Shown: positions 45,607 to 53,476 of the stretch, one piece after another
Layout: each line of letters begins with the position of its first letter
Position numbering within the stretch: the first letter of the stretch is position 1
The notes under the pieces: generated by a model
Told to the model about the DNA's origin: nothing
Database searches by the model: none
The model's input: the letters and a program-made list of their open reading frames with translations, nothing else
Assembly: GCA_965279115.1 (NCBI GenBank)
Contig: OZ257137.1
Location: 868,001 to 932,000 of the forward strand
Direction of reading: 5' to 3'
DNA: 64,000 nt
Origin: JAEUOS01 sp965279115
GTDB lineage: Bacteria; Pseudomonadota; Gammaproteobacteria; Burkholderiales; JAEUOS01
Made by a program: the position numbers and the translations under genes

Positions 45607-46953
45607 CTACAAGCCGTAGGCGATACGCAAAAGGGAAAGCGGATGCTCGAGAGGAACTTCGCTCAAGCCATTTTCCCGCATGCCCTGTTCGATGTGATGG
45701 CCGGCAAGCTGGCAATCCGAGCTGATGAAATCCGGCTTGGCCGCATCCGATCCCGCCATGGCCTTGAAAACCGGCTTTCCGATCTTCATCGCCGTGGCAT
45801 GGAATTCCTTCTTTACCCCCCAGGTGCCGGAATGCCCTGAGCAGCGCTCCACCGCATTGACCTTGGTGCCGGGCACAAGTTGCAATGTCTCGGCGGTTTT
45901 CCTGCCCACGTTTTGCACCCGCGAATGACAGGGAATGTGATACGACACGTTGCCCAGGGGATTCTTGAAATCGGTCTTCAGCAGGCCGTCCCGATTGCGC
46001 AGTATGAAATACTCGAACGGATCGAACATGGCATCGGCCACTGCCCTGACATCCGCGTCATCCGGAAACATCAGCGGCAATTCCTGCTTGAACATCAACG
46101 TGCAGGAAGGAATCGGCGTGAGGATCGCGTAGCCATCGCGCGCCAGCTTGGCTAGCGCCGGAATGTTCTTGTTCTTGAGTTTCTCGACAGCCTTGAGGTC
46201 CCCGAGTTCGAGTTTTGGCATGCCACAGCAGGCTTCCTTTTCGGCCAGCGTCCATGCGATCTCGTTGTGTTCGAGTACAGCGACCAGGTCACGACCGATG
46301 CCGGGTTCGTTGTAGTTGATGTAGCAGGTCGAGAAAATCGCGACCTTTCCGGGGGTGCGCTCGCCATGACGCACGGGCACATCAGGCCCCTTGCGCGGTC
46401 CGGAACGAAACCTGGATTCGGCGAATTCCGGAACCCATGCCTTTTCATCCACACCCAGGGTCATCTCCATGACCTCGCGCGCCATTTTGGTCTTGTTCAC
46501 CGCATTGACCGTCTGGGTGACGATCGGGATTCCGGCGAACATTCCCAGGGTATCGGTTCCGGACAAAACGCGATCACGAATCCCGTTCAAACCCTGCTCG
46601 TGCTTTACCGCCTTGGCGCGCAGCATCAGGTGCGGGAAGTCGAGATTCCATGGATGAGGAGGGACGTACGGGCATTTCGTCAGGTAACAGACATCGCACA
46701 GGTAGCATTGATCAACCACCTTCCAGTAGTCCTGCTTGGACACGCCATCGACCTCCATGGTCGCGCTTTCGTCGACCAGATCGAATAGCGTTGGAAACGA
46801 GCCACACAGGCTGACACATCGGCGGCATCCGTGGCAGATGTCGAAAACCCGCTCCATTTCCGTGAAGAGCGACTCCTGATCGTAGAACTCCGGATTCTTC
46901 CAGTCCAGCGGATGCCGGGTGGGTGCCTCGAGATTGCCTTCGCGTGTGGTCAT
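45607..46953 (-). CDS. Heterodisulfide reductase/GlpC-like Fe-S oxidoreductase
   Basis: 448 residues. Two [4Fe-4S] ferredoxin-type motifs: Cys40-X2-Cys43-X2-Cys46-X3-Cys50 and Cys83-X2-Cys86-X2-Cys89-X4-Cys94 (YLTKCP). Two cysteine-rich CCG-type domains follow: one with Cys210 and Cys242-Cys243-Gly, the other degenerate, with Cys342, Cys371-Ser-Gly (ERCSGHSG) and Cys414. This fits an electron-transfer protein that accepts or donates electrons to a thiol-disulfide or rubrerythrin-type partner. It is between the rubrerythrin and DUF3501 genes. Physiological electron donor unknown. Confidence 0.9.
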   Translation of the reverse strand: MTTREGNLEAPTRHPLDWKNPEFYDQESLFTEMERVFDICHGCRRCVSLCGSFPTLFDLVDESATMEVDGVSKQDYWKVVDQCYLCDVCYLTKCPYVPPHPWNLDFPHLMLRAKAVKHEQGLNGIRDRVLSGTDTLGMFAGIPIVTQTVNAVNKTKMAREVMEMTLGVDEKAWVPEFAESRFRSGPRKGPDVPVRHGERTPGKVAIFSTCYINYNEPGIGRDLVAVLEHNEIAWTLAEKEACCGMPKLELGDLKAVEKLKNKNIPALAKLARDGYAILTPIPSCTLMFKQELPLMFPDDADVRAVADAMFDPFEYFILRNRDGLLKTDFKNPLGNVSYHIPCHSRVQNVGRKTAETLQLVPGTKVNAVERCSGHSGTWGVKKEFHATAMKIGKPVFKAMAGSDAAKPDFISSDCQLAGHHIEQGMRENGLSEVPLEHPLSLLRIAYGL

Positions 46954-47011
46954 GGTCGATCAAGCATGTGCGTAATGGCGCCGTGCATCGGAAACCGCTG
47001 GCGCGAATGAG

Positions 47012-47033
47012 AAGGGGCGCAATCGCGCCCCTT
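47012..47033 (-). other. Hairpin between the rubrerythrin and Fe-S oxidoreductase genes
   Basis: Nine-base arms AAGGGGCGC (47012-47020) and GCGCCCCTT (47025-47033) with loop AATC. There is no T run on the minus strand, so it may be an attenuator, a transcript stabiliser or a REP-like element, not a simple terminator. Confidence 0.5.
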
Positions 47034-47070
47034 GAACCGAACCGTCACCCCGGACTGGCCGGGATCATCA

Positions 47071-47493
47071 TCAATCGACGAGCGCGTCGAGCGCTTTCTG
47101 GTAGCGATTGGCGTGCGAGCGCTCGGCCTTGGCCAGGGTTTCGAACCAGTCGGCGATCTCGTCAAAACCCTCATCACGCGCGGTCTTGGCCATGCCCGGG
47201 TACATATCGGTGTACTCGTGGGTCTCGCCGGCAACTGCCGCCTTCAGGTTGTTGCGCGAAGATCCGATCGGCAGTCCCGTCGCCGGGTCGCCCACCGCCT
47301 CGAGGTACTCCAGGTGCCCATGTGCGTGGCCGGTTTCGCCTTCGGCCGTCGATCGGAAAAGCGCGGCAACGTCATTCTGGCCCTCGATATCCGCCTTGTT
47401 TGCGAAATAAAGATAACGACGGTTCGCCTGCGATTCTCCGGCAAACGCGTCCTTCAGGTTTTGCTCGGTCTTCGAGCCTTTGAGTGATGCCAT
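47071..47493 (-). CDS. Rubrerythrin (without rubredoxin domain)
   Basis: 140 residues, ferritin-like diiron fold. Diiron ligand candidates: E20 (FAGESQANRRYLYF), E53 and H56 (EGETGHAH), E90/E93 (AGETHEYTDMYP), and E124 and H127 (KAERSHANRY). The C-terminal rubredoxin domain of classical rubrerythrin is missing, so electrons for peroxide reduction must come from another protein, possibly the neighbouring Fe-S oxidoreductase (inference). Strong ribosome site GGAGATAAG. The next gene downstream is 117 bp away. Confidence 0.93.
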   Translation of the reverse strand: MASLKGSKTEQNLKDAFAGESQANRRYLYFANKADIEGQNDVAALFRSTAEGETGHAHGHLEYLEAVGDPATGLPIGSSRNNLKAAVAGETHEYTDMYPGMAKTARDEGFDEIADWFETLAKAERSHANRYQKALDALVD

Positions 47494-47662
47494 GTCTTAT
47501 CTCCGATAAAAACACAATTGGCTGGATGAATTCAGATTTGTTTGCGCCGCGGGAATTAGCCCTGACGCCGCGCGCCTGACGATTCGCACCGGAAAGTCCC
47601 GGCTCCGCTGTCACCGCCGCCCAATCATAGCGCCTGCCGGCACAACCGCCAAATAAATTGTC

Positions 47663-48265
47663 TCAATCGGCGGGATAGCCGGAATCAATGTGCGTAGGAT
47701 CGACCGTCAGCGACTTGGCCGCGACCGACTCGCCCTTTTGCGAACCCATTCCCTCGCGACGCTGGCGCGGACGTCGCTGGCCCTCCATGCCGCGCGCGAA
47801 AAGCAGCCGGGACAACTCGTTCAAGGCCAGTCCGTAGACTTCCCGCTTGAATTCGATCACGCTGTCCAGCGGCACCCAGTAGTCATGCCAGCGCCAGGCG
47901 TCGAACTCCGGATGCTCGGAAGAGCGCAGGCGAACATCGCAGTCGCGCCCCACCATGCGCAAAAGGAACCAGATCTGCTTCTGGCCGCGGTAATTCCCGC
48001 GAAAGTCGCGCTTGATCCAATCACGTGGCACGTCATAGCGCAACCAGTCGCGCGTCCGGCCGAGAATGCGAACATGCTCGGCCTTGAGGCCTGTTTCTTC
48101 GTGGAGCTCGCGGTACATGGCCTGTTCGGGCGTTTCGCCGTACTTGATGCCACCCTGCGGAAACTGCCAGGAGTGTTCTCTAACCCGCTTGCCCCAGAAA
48201 ACCTCGTTGCGTTGGTTGACGATGATGATGCCCACGTTCGGGCGGTAGCCGTCACGGTCGAGCAT
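47663..48265 (-). CDS. rppH: RNA pyrophosphohydrolase RppH
   Basis: 200 residues from the ATG at 48265; an ATG at 48301 adds 12 residues but the E. coli-type start MLDRDGYRPNVGIIIVN favours 48265. Nudix enzyme that removes pyrophosphate from triphosphorylated mRNA 5' ends to start decay. Nudix box GGIKYGETPEQAMYRELHEETGL, preceded by WGKRVREHSWQFPQGG, the classic RppH pattern. The C-terminal tail is basic and family-variable. It is divergent from proS. Confidence 0.95.
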   Translation of the reverse strand: MLDRDGYRPNVGIIIVNQRNEVFWGKRVREHSWQFPQGGIKYGETPEQAMYRELHEETGLKAEHVRILGRTRDWLRYDVPRDWIKRDFRGNYRGQKQIWFLLRMVGRDCDVRLRSSEHPEFDAWRWHDYWVPLDSVIEFKREVYGLALNELSRLLFARGMEGQRRPRQRREGMGSQKGESVAAKSLTVDPTHIDSGYPAD

Positions 48266-48337
48266 GAAAATACCCGCTGATCCCTTAGAATTGCGATCCA
48301 TTATAGACGCAAGAAACCGCCCGGGAAACCACCCAAC

Positions 48338-50083
48338 ATGCGCGCATCAAGGTTCTTCATTTCCACCATCAAGGAGGCCCCGAACGACGCCGAGGTCGCC
48401 AGCCACAAGCTGATGATCCGTGCCGGAATGATCAAGCGACTCTCCGCCGGCATCTACACCTACATGCCGCTGGGACTGCGCGTGATCCGCAAGGTCGAGG
48501 CGATCATCCGTGAGGAAATGGACCGCGCCGGCGCCGTGGAGATGCTCATGCCGGTGGTCCAACCGGCGGAACTCTGGCAGGAAACCGGCCGCTTCGAAAA
48601 GATGGGGCCCGAACTCATGCGGGTGAAGGACCGGCACGAGCGCGATTTCATCATCCAGCCCACCAGCGAGGAAGTCGTTACCGACATCGCGCGACAGGAG
48701 TTGCGCAGCTATCGCCAGTTGCCGCGAAATTTCTACCATATCCAGACCAAGTTCCGCGACGAGCGCCGGCCGCGATTCGGCGTGATGCGCGGGCGCGAGT
48801 TCACGATGAAGGACGCCTACTCGTTCGACCGCGATGCCGCGGGTGCCGAAAAGAGCTACGACATCATGTTCGCGGCCTACCAGCGCATTTTCGACCGCTT
48901 CGGGCTCACCTACCGGGCTGTGGCGGCGGATACCGGCGCCATCGGCGGGTCACGTTCACACGAGTTTCAGGTGATCGCCGACACCGGCGAGGACGCCATC
49001 GTGTTTTGCCCGCAATCGGACTACGCGGCCAACATCGAGCTTGCCGAAGCATTGCCGGCGCAGGATTCGCGCAATATGCCCTCGGCGCCCCTGCAGGTCA
49101 CGCCGACACCCGGAAAGTCGACCTGCGCGGATGTCGCGACGCACTTAGGCGTCCCCCTTGAGAAAACCGTAAAGTCACTGGTGCTCGCCACCGAGGAACG
49201 TGACGCCAGCGGGGCGGTTAAGTCGGTACAGGTATGGCTGTTGCTGGTGCGAGGCGACCACGACTTGAACGAGGTCAAGGCCGGCAAGGTCGAGGGACTC
49301 AAATCCGGGTTCCGCTTCGCCACGGTGCCGGAGATCATCGACCACTTCGGCATCAAGCCGGGCTACCTTGGTCCGGTCGGCACGAAACGACCGGTGCGCG
49401 TGGTGGCCGATCGCACGGTCGCCAACATGAGTGACTTCATTACCGGTGCCAACCAGTGGGATCATCATCTCACCGGAGTGAACTGGGGCCGCGACCTGCC
49501 CGAACCCGAAGTGGTCGCGGACATCCGCAATGTCCGAGAAGGCGACCCGTCCCCCGACGGCAAGGGAATTCTGGCGATACAGAGGGGCATCGAGGTGGGT
49601 CATGTGTTCTACCTTGGCACCAAGTACTCCGAAGCCATGAAGGCCACCTATCTGGACGAGACCGGCAAGCCGCAGCTCATGGTCATGGGCTGTTACGGCA
49701 TTGGCGTGACACGTATCGTCGGTGCGGCCATCGAGCAGGGGCATGACGACCGCGGCATCATATTTCCGGACGCAATCGCACCATTTGCCGTGGCCATTTG
49801 CCCGATCGGCATGGACAAGTCGGACGCAGTCCGGCAGGCTGCGCTAAGCCTGTACGACGAGCTCATGGCGGCAGGCATTGACGTCCTGTTTGACGACCGG
49901 GGGGAGCGACCCGGCTTCATGTTCGCCGACATGGAATTGATCGGCATCCCGCATCGGGTCACCGTCGGTGATCGCGGCCTCAAGGAAGGCAAGGTCGAGT
50001 ACCAGGGCCGGCGCGACACAGCCGCAACCGCCGTGGCGACGGCGGATATCGCGGCGTTCGTGAAATCCAAGATGGGCGTGTGA
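48338..50083 (+). CDS. proS: Prolyl-tRNA synthetase
   Basis: 581 residues, bacterial long form. Class II enzyme charging tRNA-Pro. Seen: N-terminal MRASRFFISTIKEAPNDAEVASHKLMIRAGMI; motif 2 region FRDERRPRFGVMRGREFTMKDAYSFD; then a YbaK-type editing insert (about 225-405) that hydrolyses Ala-tRNA-Pro; motif 3 region MGCYGIGVTRIVGAAIEQ; and a C-terminal anticodon-binding domain. The transglycosylase gene starts within its stop codon (GTGA). Confidence 0.97.
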   Translation: MRASRFFISTIKEAPNDAEVASHKLMIRAGMIKRLSAGIYTYMPLGLRVIRKVEAIIREEMDRAGAVEMLMPVVQPAELWQETGRFEKMGPELMRVKDRHERDFIIQPTSEEVVTDIARQELRSYRQLPRNFYHIQTKFRDERRPRFGVMRGREFTMKDAYSFDRDAAGAEKSYDIMFAAYQRIFDRFGLTYRAVAADTGAIGGSRSHEFQVIADTGEDAIVFCPQSDYAANIELAEALPAQDSRNMPSAPLQVTPTPGKSTCADVATHLGVPLEKTVKSLVLATEERDASGAVKSVQVWLLLVRGDHDLNEVKAGKVEGLKSGFRFATVPEIIDHFGIKPGYLGPVGTKRPVRVVADRTVANMSDFITGANQWDHHLTGVNWGRDLPEPEVVADIRNVREGDPSPDGKGILAIQRGIEVGHVFYLGTKYSEAMKATYLDETGKPQLMVMGCYGIGVTRIVGAAIEQGHDDRGIIFPDAIAPFAVAICPIGMDKSDAVRQAALSLYDELMAAGIDVLFDDRGERPGFMFADMELIGIPHRVTVGDRGLKEGKVEYQGRRDTAATAVATADIAAFVKSKMGV

Positions 50084-50820
50084 GAACGGCTTCCGATTCG
50101 CTACCCGGGCGCCGGACCGGCTGGCAAAAACTGGCCCTGATCGCAGCCTTCGTTCTGCTGATATGCGCGCGGCTCCCGGCATTTGCGGGCGCGCAGCAGT
50201 ACGAACCCTTGTCTGATTCCGTGCGCACCGCCCTGTCCGCAGCGGTGCGCGATGATCGCACGCCGCCAGAGCCGAAATTCGCCACCGCCCTGGACAAGGC
50301 CAATTGGCTGGCCACCATGTCGGACCGACTGCCGGTGCGGCACAAGCCCGACTACCGCAGCCGCGTCGAATTCCTCAAGACCGTGCACTACGAGTCCACC
50401 CGCGCCGGCCTCGACCCGCAACTTGTGTTGGGGCTGATCACCGTGGAGTCCGGCTTCAAGAAGTACGCCGTCAGCAGCGCCGGTGCGCGCGGCTACATGC
50501 AGGTCATGCCGTTCTGGACCCGCCTCATCGGCAACGGGGATACGCGCACCCTTTTCGACATGCGCACCAACATCCGCATGGGCTGCGTGATCCTGCGCCA
50601 CTACCTTGACCTCGAACAAGGCAACCTTTTCCTCGCACTGGGTCGCTACAACGGCAGCCGCGGCCGGGCGGAGTACCCCAACGCGGTGATGGCGGCCGCA
50701 CGCAGCAAGTGGCTTTGGGAAGCGCCAGGACCTGCGCGCGCGTCGCCTGCGGCGAACAACTCGGCGCCGCCGGTTGCGGCCCCTGCCGCCGCTCCGGCCC
50801 CGGCCACCCCACGACGCTGA
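50080..50820 (+). CDS. Lytic transglycosylase (SLT domain)
   Basis: 246 residues, GTG start overlapping the proS stop (translational coupling). Signal peptide helix (LALIAAFVLLICARLPAFAGA), then a transglycosylase fold with ITVESGFKKYAVSSAGARGYMQVMPFWTRLIG, the catalytic glutamate being in VESGF, and LGRYNGSRGRAEYPNAVM. It cleaves the MurNAc-GlcNAc bond in the periplasm, releasing anhydro-muropeptides that AmpD and Mpl recycle. The C-terminus is a low-complexity Pro/Ala tail. Confidence 0.9.
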   Translation: MRTASDSLPGRRTGWQKLALIAAFVLLICARLPAFAGAQQYEPLSDSVRTALSAAVRDDRTPPEPKFATALDKANWLATMSDRLPVRHKPDYRSRVEFLKTVHYESTRAGLDPQLVLGLITVESGFKKYAVSSAGARGYMQVMPFWTRLIGNGDTRTLFDMRTNIRMGCVILRHYLDLEQGNLFLALGRYNGSRGRAEYPNAVMAAARSKWLWEAPGPARASPAANNSAPPVAAPAAAPAPATPRR

Positions 50821-50883
50821 GTTCGGTTCGGTGTCACCCTTCCCGAGGGTTAGAATGACCTTCCCTCTTGGCAAGGAAGCGCC

Positions 50884-51921
50884 GTGATCATCGTCATCGT
50901 TGATGACAATCTCGTCAATGTCCGCCTGACCGAAGCACTGGTCGAACAGATGGGCGATTGCCGGGCGCAATGCTTTACCGATCCGGTCGCAGCACTGGCT
51001 TGGTGCGAAACCCACCCGTTCGACCTGCTCATCGTTGACTACATGATGCCGGTCCTGGACGGATTGGAACTTATCGCAAGGTTGCGCACCAACCCGGAAC
51101 GCGCGCAGGTGCCCGTCCTGATGGTCACGGCGAGCAACGAACGCGAAGTCTTGTACCGCGCCCTCGAAGCAGGCGCCACCGATTTCCTCACCAAGCCCAT
51201 CGACACGGTGGAATTCGGTGCCCGGGTGCGCAATATGCTGGCGATCCGCCGGAGCCATGTGAGCCTGGCCAACCGGGCCGACGAATTGGCGGCGGAAGTG
51301 AAGAAGGCGACCGCGGAGATTTTGGACCGCGAAAAGGACACCATCCTGCGCCTGTCAAAGGCGGCGGAGTTCCGTGATCCCGAGACCGGAGCCCACATCG
51401 TGCGCATGGCGCACTACTCGCGGCTTATTTGCGAAGAACTCTCCGACGATCCGGATTTCATTGCAAGCGTGTTCGAGGCTGCCCCGATGCATGATGTCGG
51501 CAAGCTCGGCACCCCGGACCATATTCTTCTGAAACCGGGCAAGCTGACGCCGGAAGAATTCGAGATCATGAAACAGCACGCGGAGATTGGCTGGGTCATT
51601 CTCAAGGATGGCGCTTCTCCGATCCTTCGCGTGGCCGCCGAGATCGCGCGTGCGCATCATGAAAAGTTCGATGGATCCGGATATCCAAAAGGACTGGCTG
51701 GAGAGGCCATCCCGCTGTCCGGCCGCATCGTCGCCGTGGCCGATGTGTTCGATGCATTGACCAGCGCACGTCCTTACAAGGCCGCATGGGAGATTCCCCG
51801 CGCGGTCGAATTCATGCGCCAGCACCGCGGCACGCATTTCGACCCCGCCTGCGTCGATGCGTTCTTCTCACGCTGGGAGGAAGCCCTGGAAATCCGCGAA
51901 CGCTTCAAGGACGACGACTGA
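50884..51921 (+). CDS. HD-GYP domain response regulator
   Basis: 345 residues, GTG start with AAGGAAG ribosome site. Receiver domain (about 1-125) with acidic pocket DDN and phospho-Asp52 (IVDYMMPV), followed by a helical linker and an HD-GYP domain: APMHDVGKLGTPD, KQHAEIGWVIL, HHEKFDGSGYPKGLAGEAIPLSGRI. HD-GYP proteins degrade cyclic di-GMP, and the intact HHEKFDGSGYP suggests activity. No sensor kinase is adjacent. Possible link to pilus or motility control, by analogy only. Confidence 0.93.
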   Translation: MIIVIVDDNLVNVRLTEALVEQMGDCRAQCFTDPVAALAWCETHPFDLLIVDYMMPVLDGLELIARLRTNPERAQVPVLMVTASNEREVLYRALEAGATDFLTKPIDTVEFGARVRNMLAIRRSHVSLANRADELAAEVKKATAEILDREKDTILRLSKAAEFRDPETGAHIVRMAHYSRLICEELSDDPDFIASVFEAAPMHDVGKLGTPDHILLKPGKLTPEEFEIMKQHAEIGWVILKDGASPILRVAAEIARAHHEKFDGSGYPKGLAGEAIPLSGRIVAVADVFDALTSARPYKAAWEIPRAVEFMRQHRGTHFDPACVDAFFSRWEEALEIRERFKDDD

Positions 51922-51967
51922 AGCACGGGTGTGCATGGGCAGGCCGCCTGCGACGCAACCAAAGAGG

Positions 51968-51991
51968 AAGCGCCGCCCGAAGGCGGCGCTT
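51968..51991 (-). terminator. Hairpin downstream of ftsZ
   Basis: Ten-base arms AAGCGCCGCC (51968-51977) and GGCGGCGCTT (51982-51991) with tetraloop CGAA. On the minus strand it follows ftsZ by 26 bp and is succeeded by CCTCTTTGG, a weak T tract; on the plus strand it follows the HD-GYP gene. Probable shared terminator of two convergent units. Confidence 0.65.
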
Positions 51992-52017
51992 GATGACACG
52001 GACGCAGCTTCCGAACG

Positions 52018-53220
52018 TCAGTCGGCCTGGCGACGCAGGAACGCCGGGATCTCGTACTTGTCCATGCCGGCGTTCTGCAGCGCTTCCACCTGTGCACGCC
52101 GATCCGCGCGTCCGGAGCGGAATACCGCAGGTGTTTCCAGGTCCTGGTAGTTGACCGAGGGCGGCTGGTCGAACGGCGTTGCCACCGCGATCGGCGCATT
52201 GTCGGTCCCGGTACGCAGCACGGTTTGCGGCACCAACGTGGGCTTGTCGGCACGCCGCGCGATGGCACGGCCTAGGCCGGTCGCCACCACAGTCACGCGC
52301 AGCTTGTCGCCCATGCTGTCGTCGAATACGGCGCCGCAGATCACATGCGCGTCTGGATCGGCAAAGTGCTTGATGGTGTCCATCACCTCCTTGTACTCCT
52401 TCATCTTGAGAGACTTGGAAGCAGTGATGTTCACCAGCACGCCGCGCGCGCCGGTCAGGTCGACACCTTCGAGCAGCGGGCTCGCCACCGCCTGCTCGGC
52501 GGCGATACGGGCGCGGTCCATGCCTTCAGCATAGGCCGAGCCCATCATGGCCATGCCCATCTCGGCCATCACGGTCTTCACGTCCTCGAAATCGACGTTG
52601 ATCAGGCCCGGCTGGTTGATGATCTCGGAAATGCCGGCCACCGCGTTGTGCAGCACGTCATCGGCGGCGGCAAAAGCCTGCTCCATCTCGACATCGTCGC
52701 CCAGGACCTCCATGAGTTTCTCGTTGAGGATGACGATCAGCGAATCGACATGCGCCGACAGTTCGGTGATGCCGGCTTCGGCCGAGCGCATGCGCCGCCC
52801 GCCCTCGAAGAGGAACGGCTTGGTCACCACGCCGACGGTGAGAATGCCCATTTCCTTGGCGATCTCGGCGACCACCGGCGCGGCGCCGGTGCCGGTGCCT
52901 CCCCCCATGCCGGCGGTGATGAACACCATGTGCGCGCCTTCGAGCGCCTCGCGGATACGGTCGCGGTCGTTGAGCGCGGCTTCGCGCCCCTTGTCCGGAT
53001 TGGCGCCAGCGCCCAGCCCGGTTGCGCCGAGCTGAATCTGGGTTTCCGCACCGGTGCGCGTGAGAACCTGCGCATCGGTATTGGCGGCGATGAACTCCAC
53101 ACCATGCACCTCGCGCCGGATCATGTGGGTGATGGCGTTGCCACCCGCACCGCCGATGCCGATCACCTTGATGTTGGTGCCGCTGGTTTCCGTTTCCAGA
53201 ACCTCGAATTTGTTTGACAT
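52018..53220 (-). CDS. ftsZ: Cell division protein FtsZ
   Basis: 400 residues. Tubulin-like GTPase of the Z ring. Seen: IKVIGIGGAGGNAITHM, the tubulin signature GMGGGTGTGAAPVVAEIAKE, NVDFEDVKTVM (synergy loop region), and the conserved C-terminal peptide DKYEIPAFLRRQAD that binds FtsA, ZipA and ZapD. ATG with AGGAGA ribosome site. It lies 256 bp after ftsA, an interval with two hairpins, and is the last gene of the dcw cluster here; the peroxiredoxin and lpxC genes that often follow are elsewhere. Confidence 0.98.
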   Translation of the reverse strand: MSNKFEVLETETSGTNIKVIGIGGAGGNAITHMIRREVHGVEFIAANTDAQVLTRTGAETQIQLGATGLGAGANPDKGREAALNDRDRIREALEGAHMVFITAGMGGGTGTGAAPVVAEIAKEMGILTVGVVTKPFLFEGGRRMRSAEAGITELSAHVDSLIVILNEKLMEVLGDDVEMEQAFAAADDVLHNAVAGISEIINQPGLINVDFEDVKTVMAEMGMAMMGSAYAEGMDRARIAAEQAVASPLLEGVDLTGARGVLVNITASKSLKMKEYKEVMDTIKHFADPDAHVICGAVFDDSMGDKLRVTVVATGLGRAIARRADKPTLVPQTVLRTGTDNAPIAVATPFDQPPSVNYQDLETPAVFRSGRADRRAQVEALQNAGMDKYEIPAFLRRQAD

Positions 53221-53400
53221 GCCTGGACTCTCCTAAAGAAACGATTCAGTCTTGAAACACCGAGATTGAGAAGCCTAGAAATTCGGGGATGCCGGCTAAA
53301 CTGGCGCGACTCGCACGCCGGTAAAGCCGATAGCCCCTAATCACCAGACCTCCCCCACGAACACACCTGCTCCTTCGTAGCCTTTACCTGGCTTTCGCCT

Positions 53401-53434
53401 TCTTGAATCGACTGGCTGCGCCGGCGATTCAAGA
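53401..53434 (-). other. Second hairpin between ftsA and ftsZ
   Basis: Ten-base arms TCTTGAATCG (53401-53410) and CGATTCAAGA (53425-53434), 14-nt loop with an inner CTGG/CCGG pairing. No T run follows on the minus strand. It could be an operator, a processing site or a leader structure of the ftsZ transcript. Confidence 0.5.
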
Positions 53435-53445
53435 CAAATCAAAAC

Positions 53446-53475
53446 CGGAAAAAAGTAGGGTTGCACTTTTTTCCG
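53446..53475 (-). terminator. Terminator-like hairpin directly after ftsA
   Basis: Eleven-base perfect arms CGGAAAAAAGT (53446-53456) and ACTTTTTTCCG (53465-53475), 8-nt loop. It begins one base after the ftsA stop on the minus strand; the 3' arm contains six T and is followed by GTTTTG. Likely causes partial termination between ftsA and ftsZ. Confidence 0.6.
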
Positions 53476-53476
53476 C

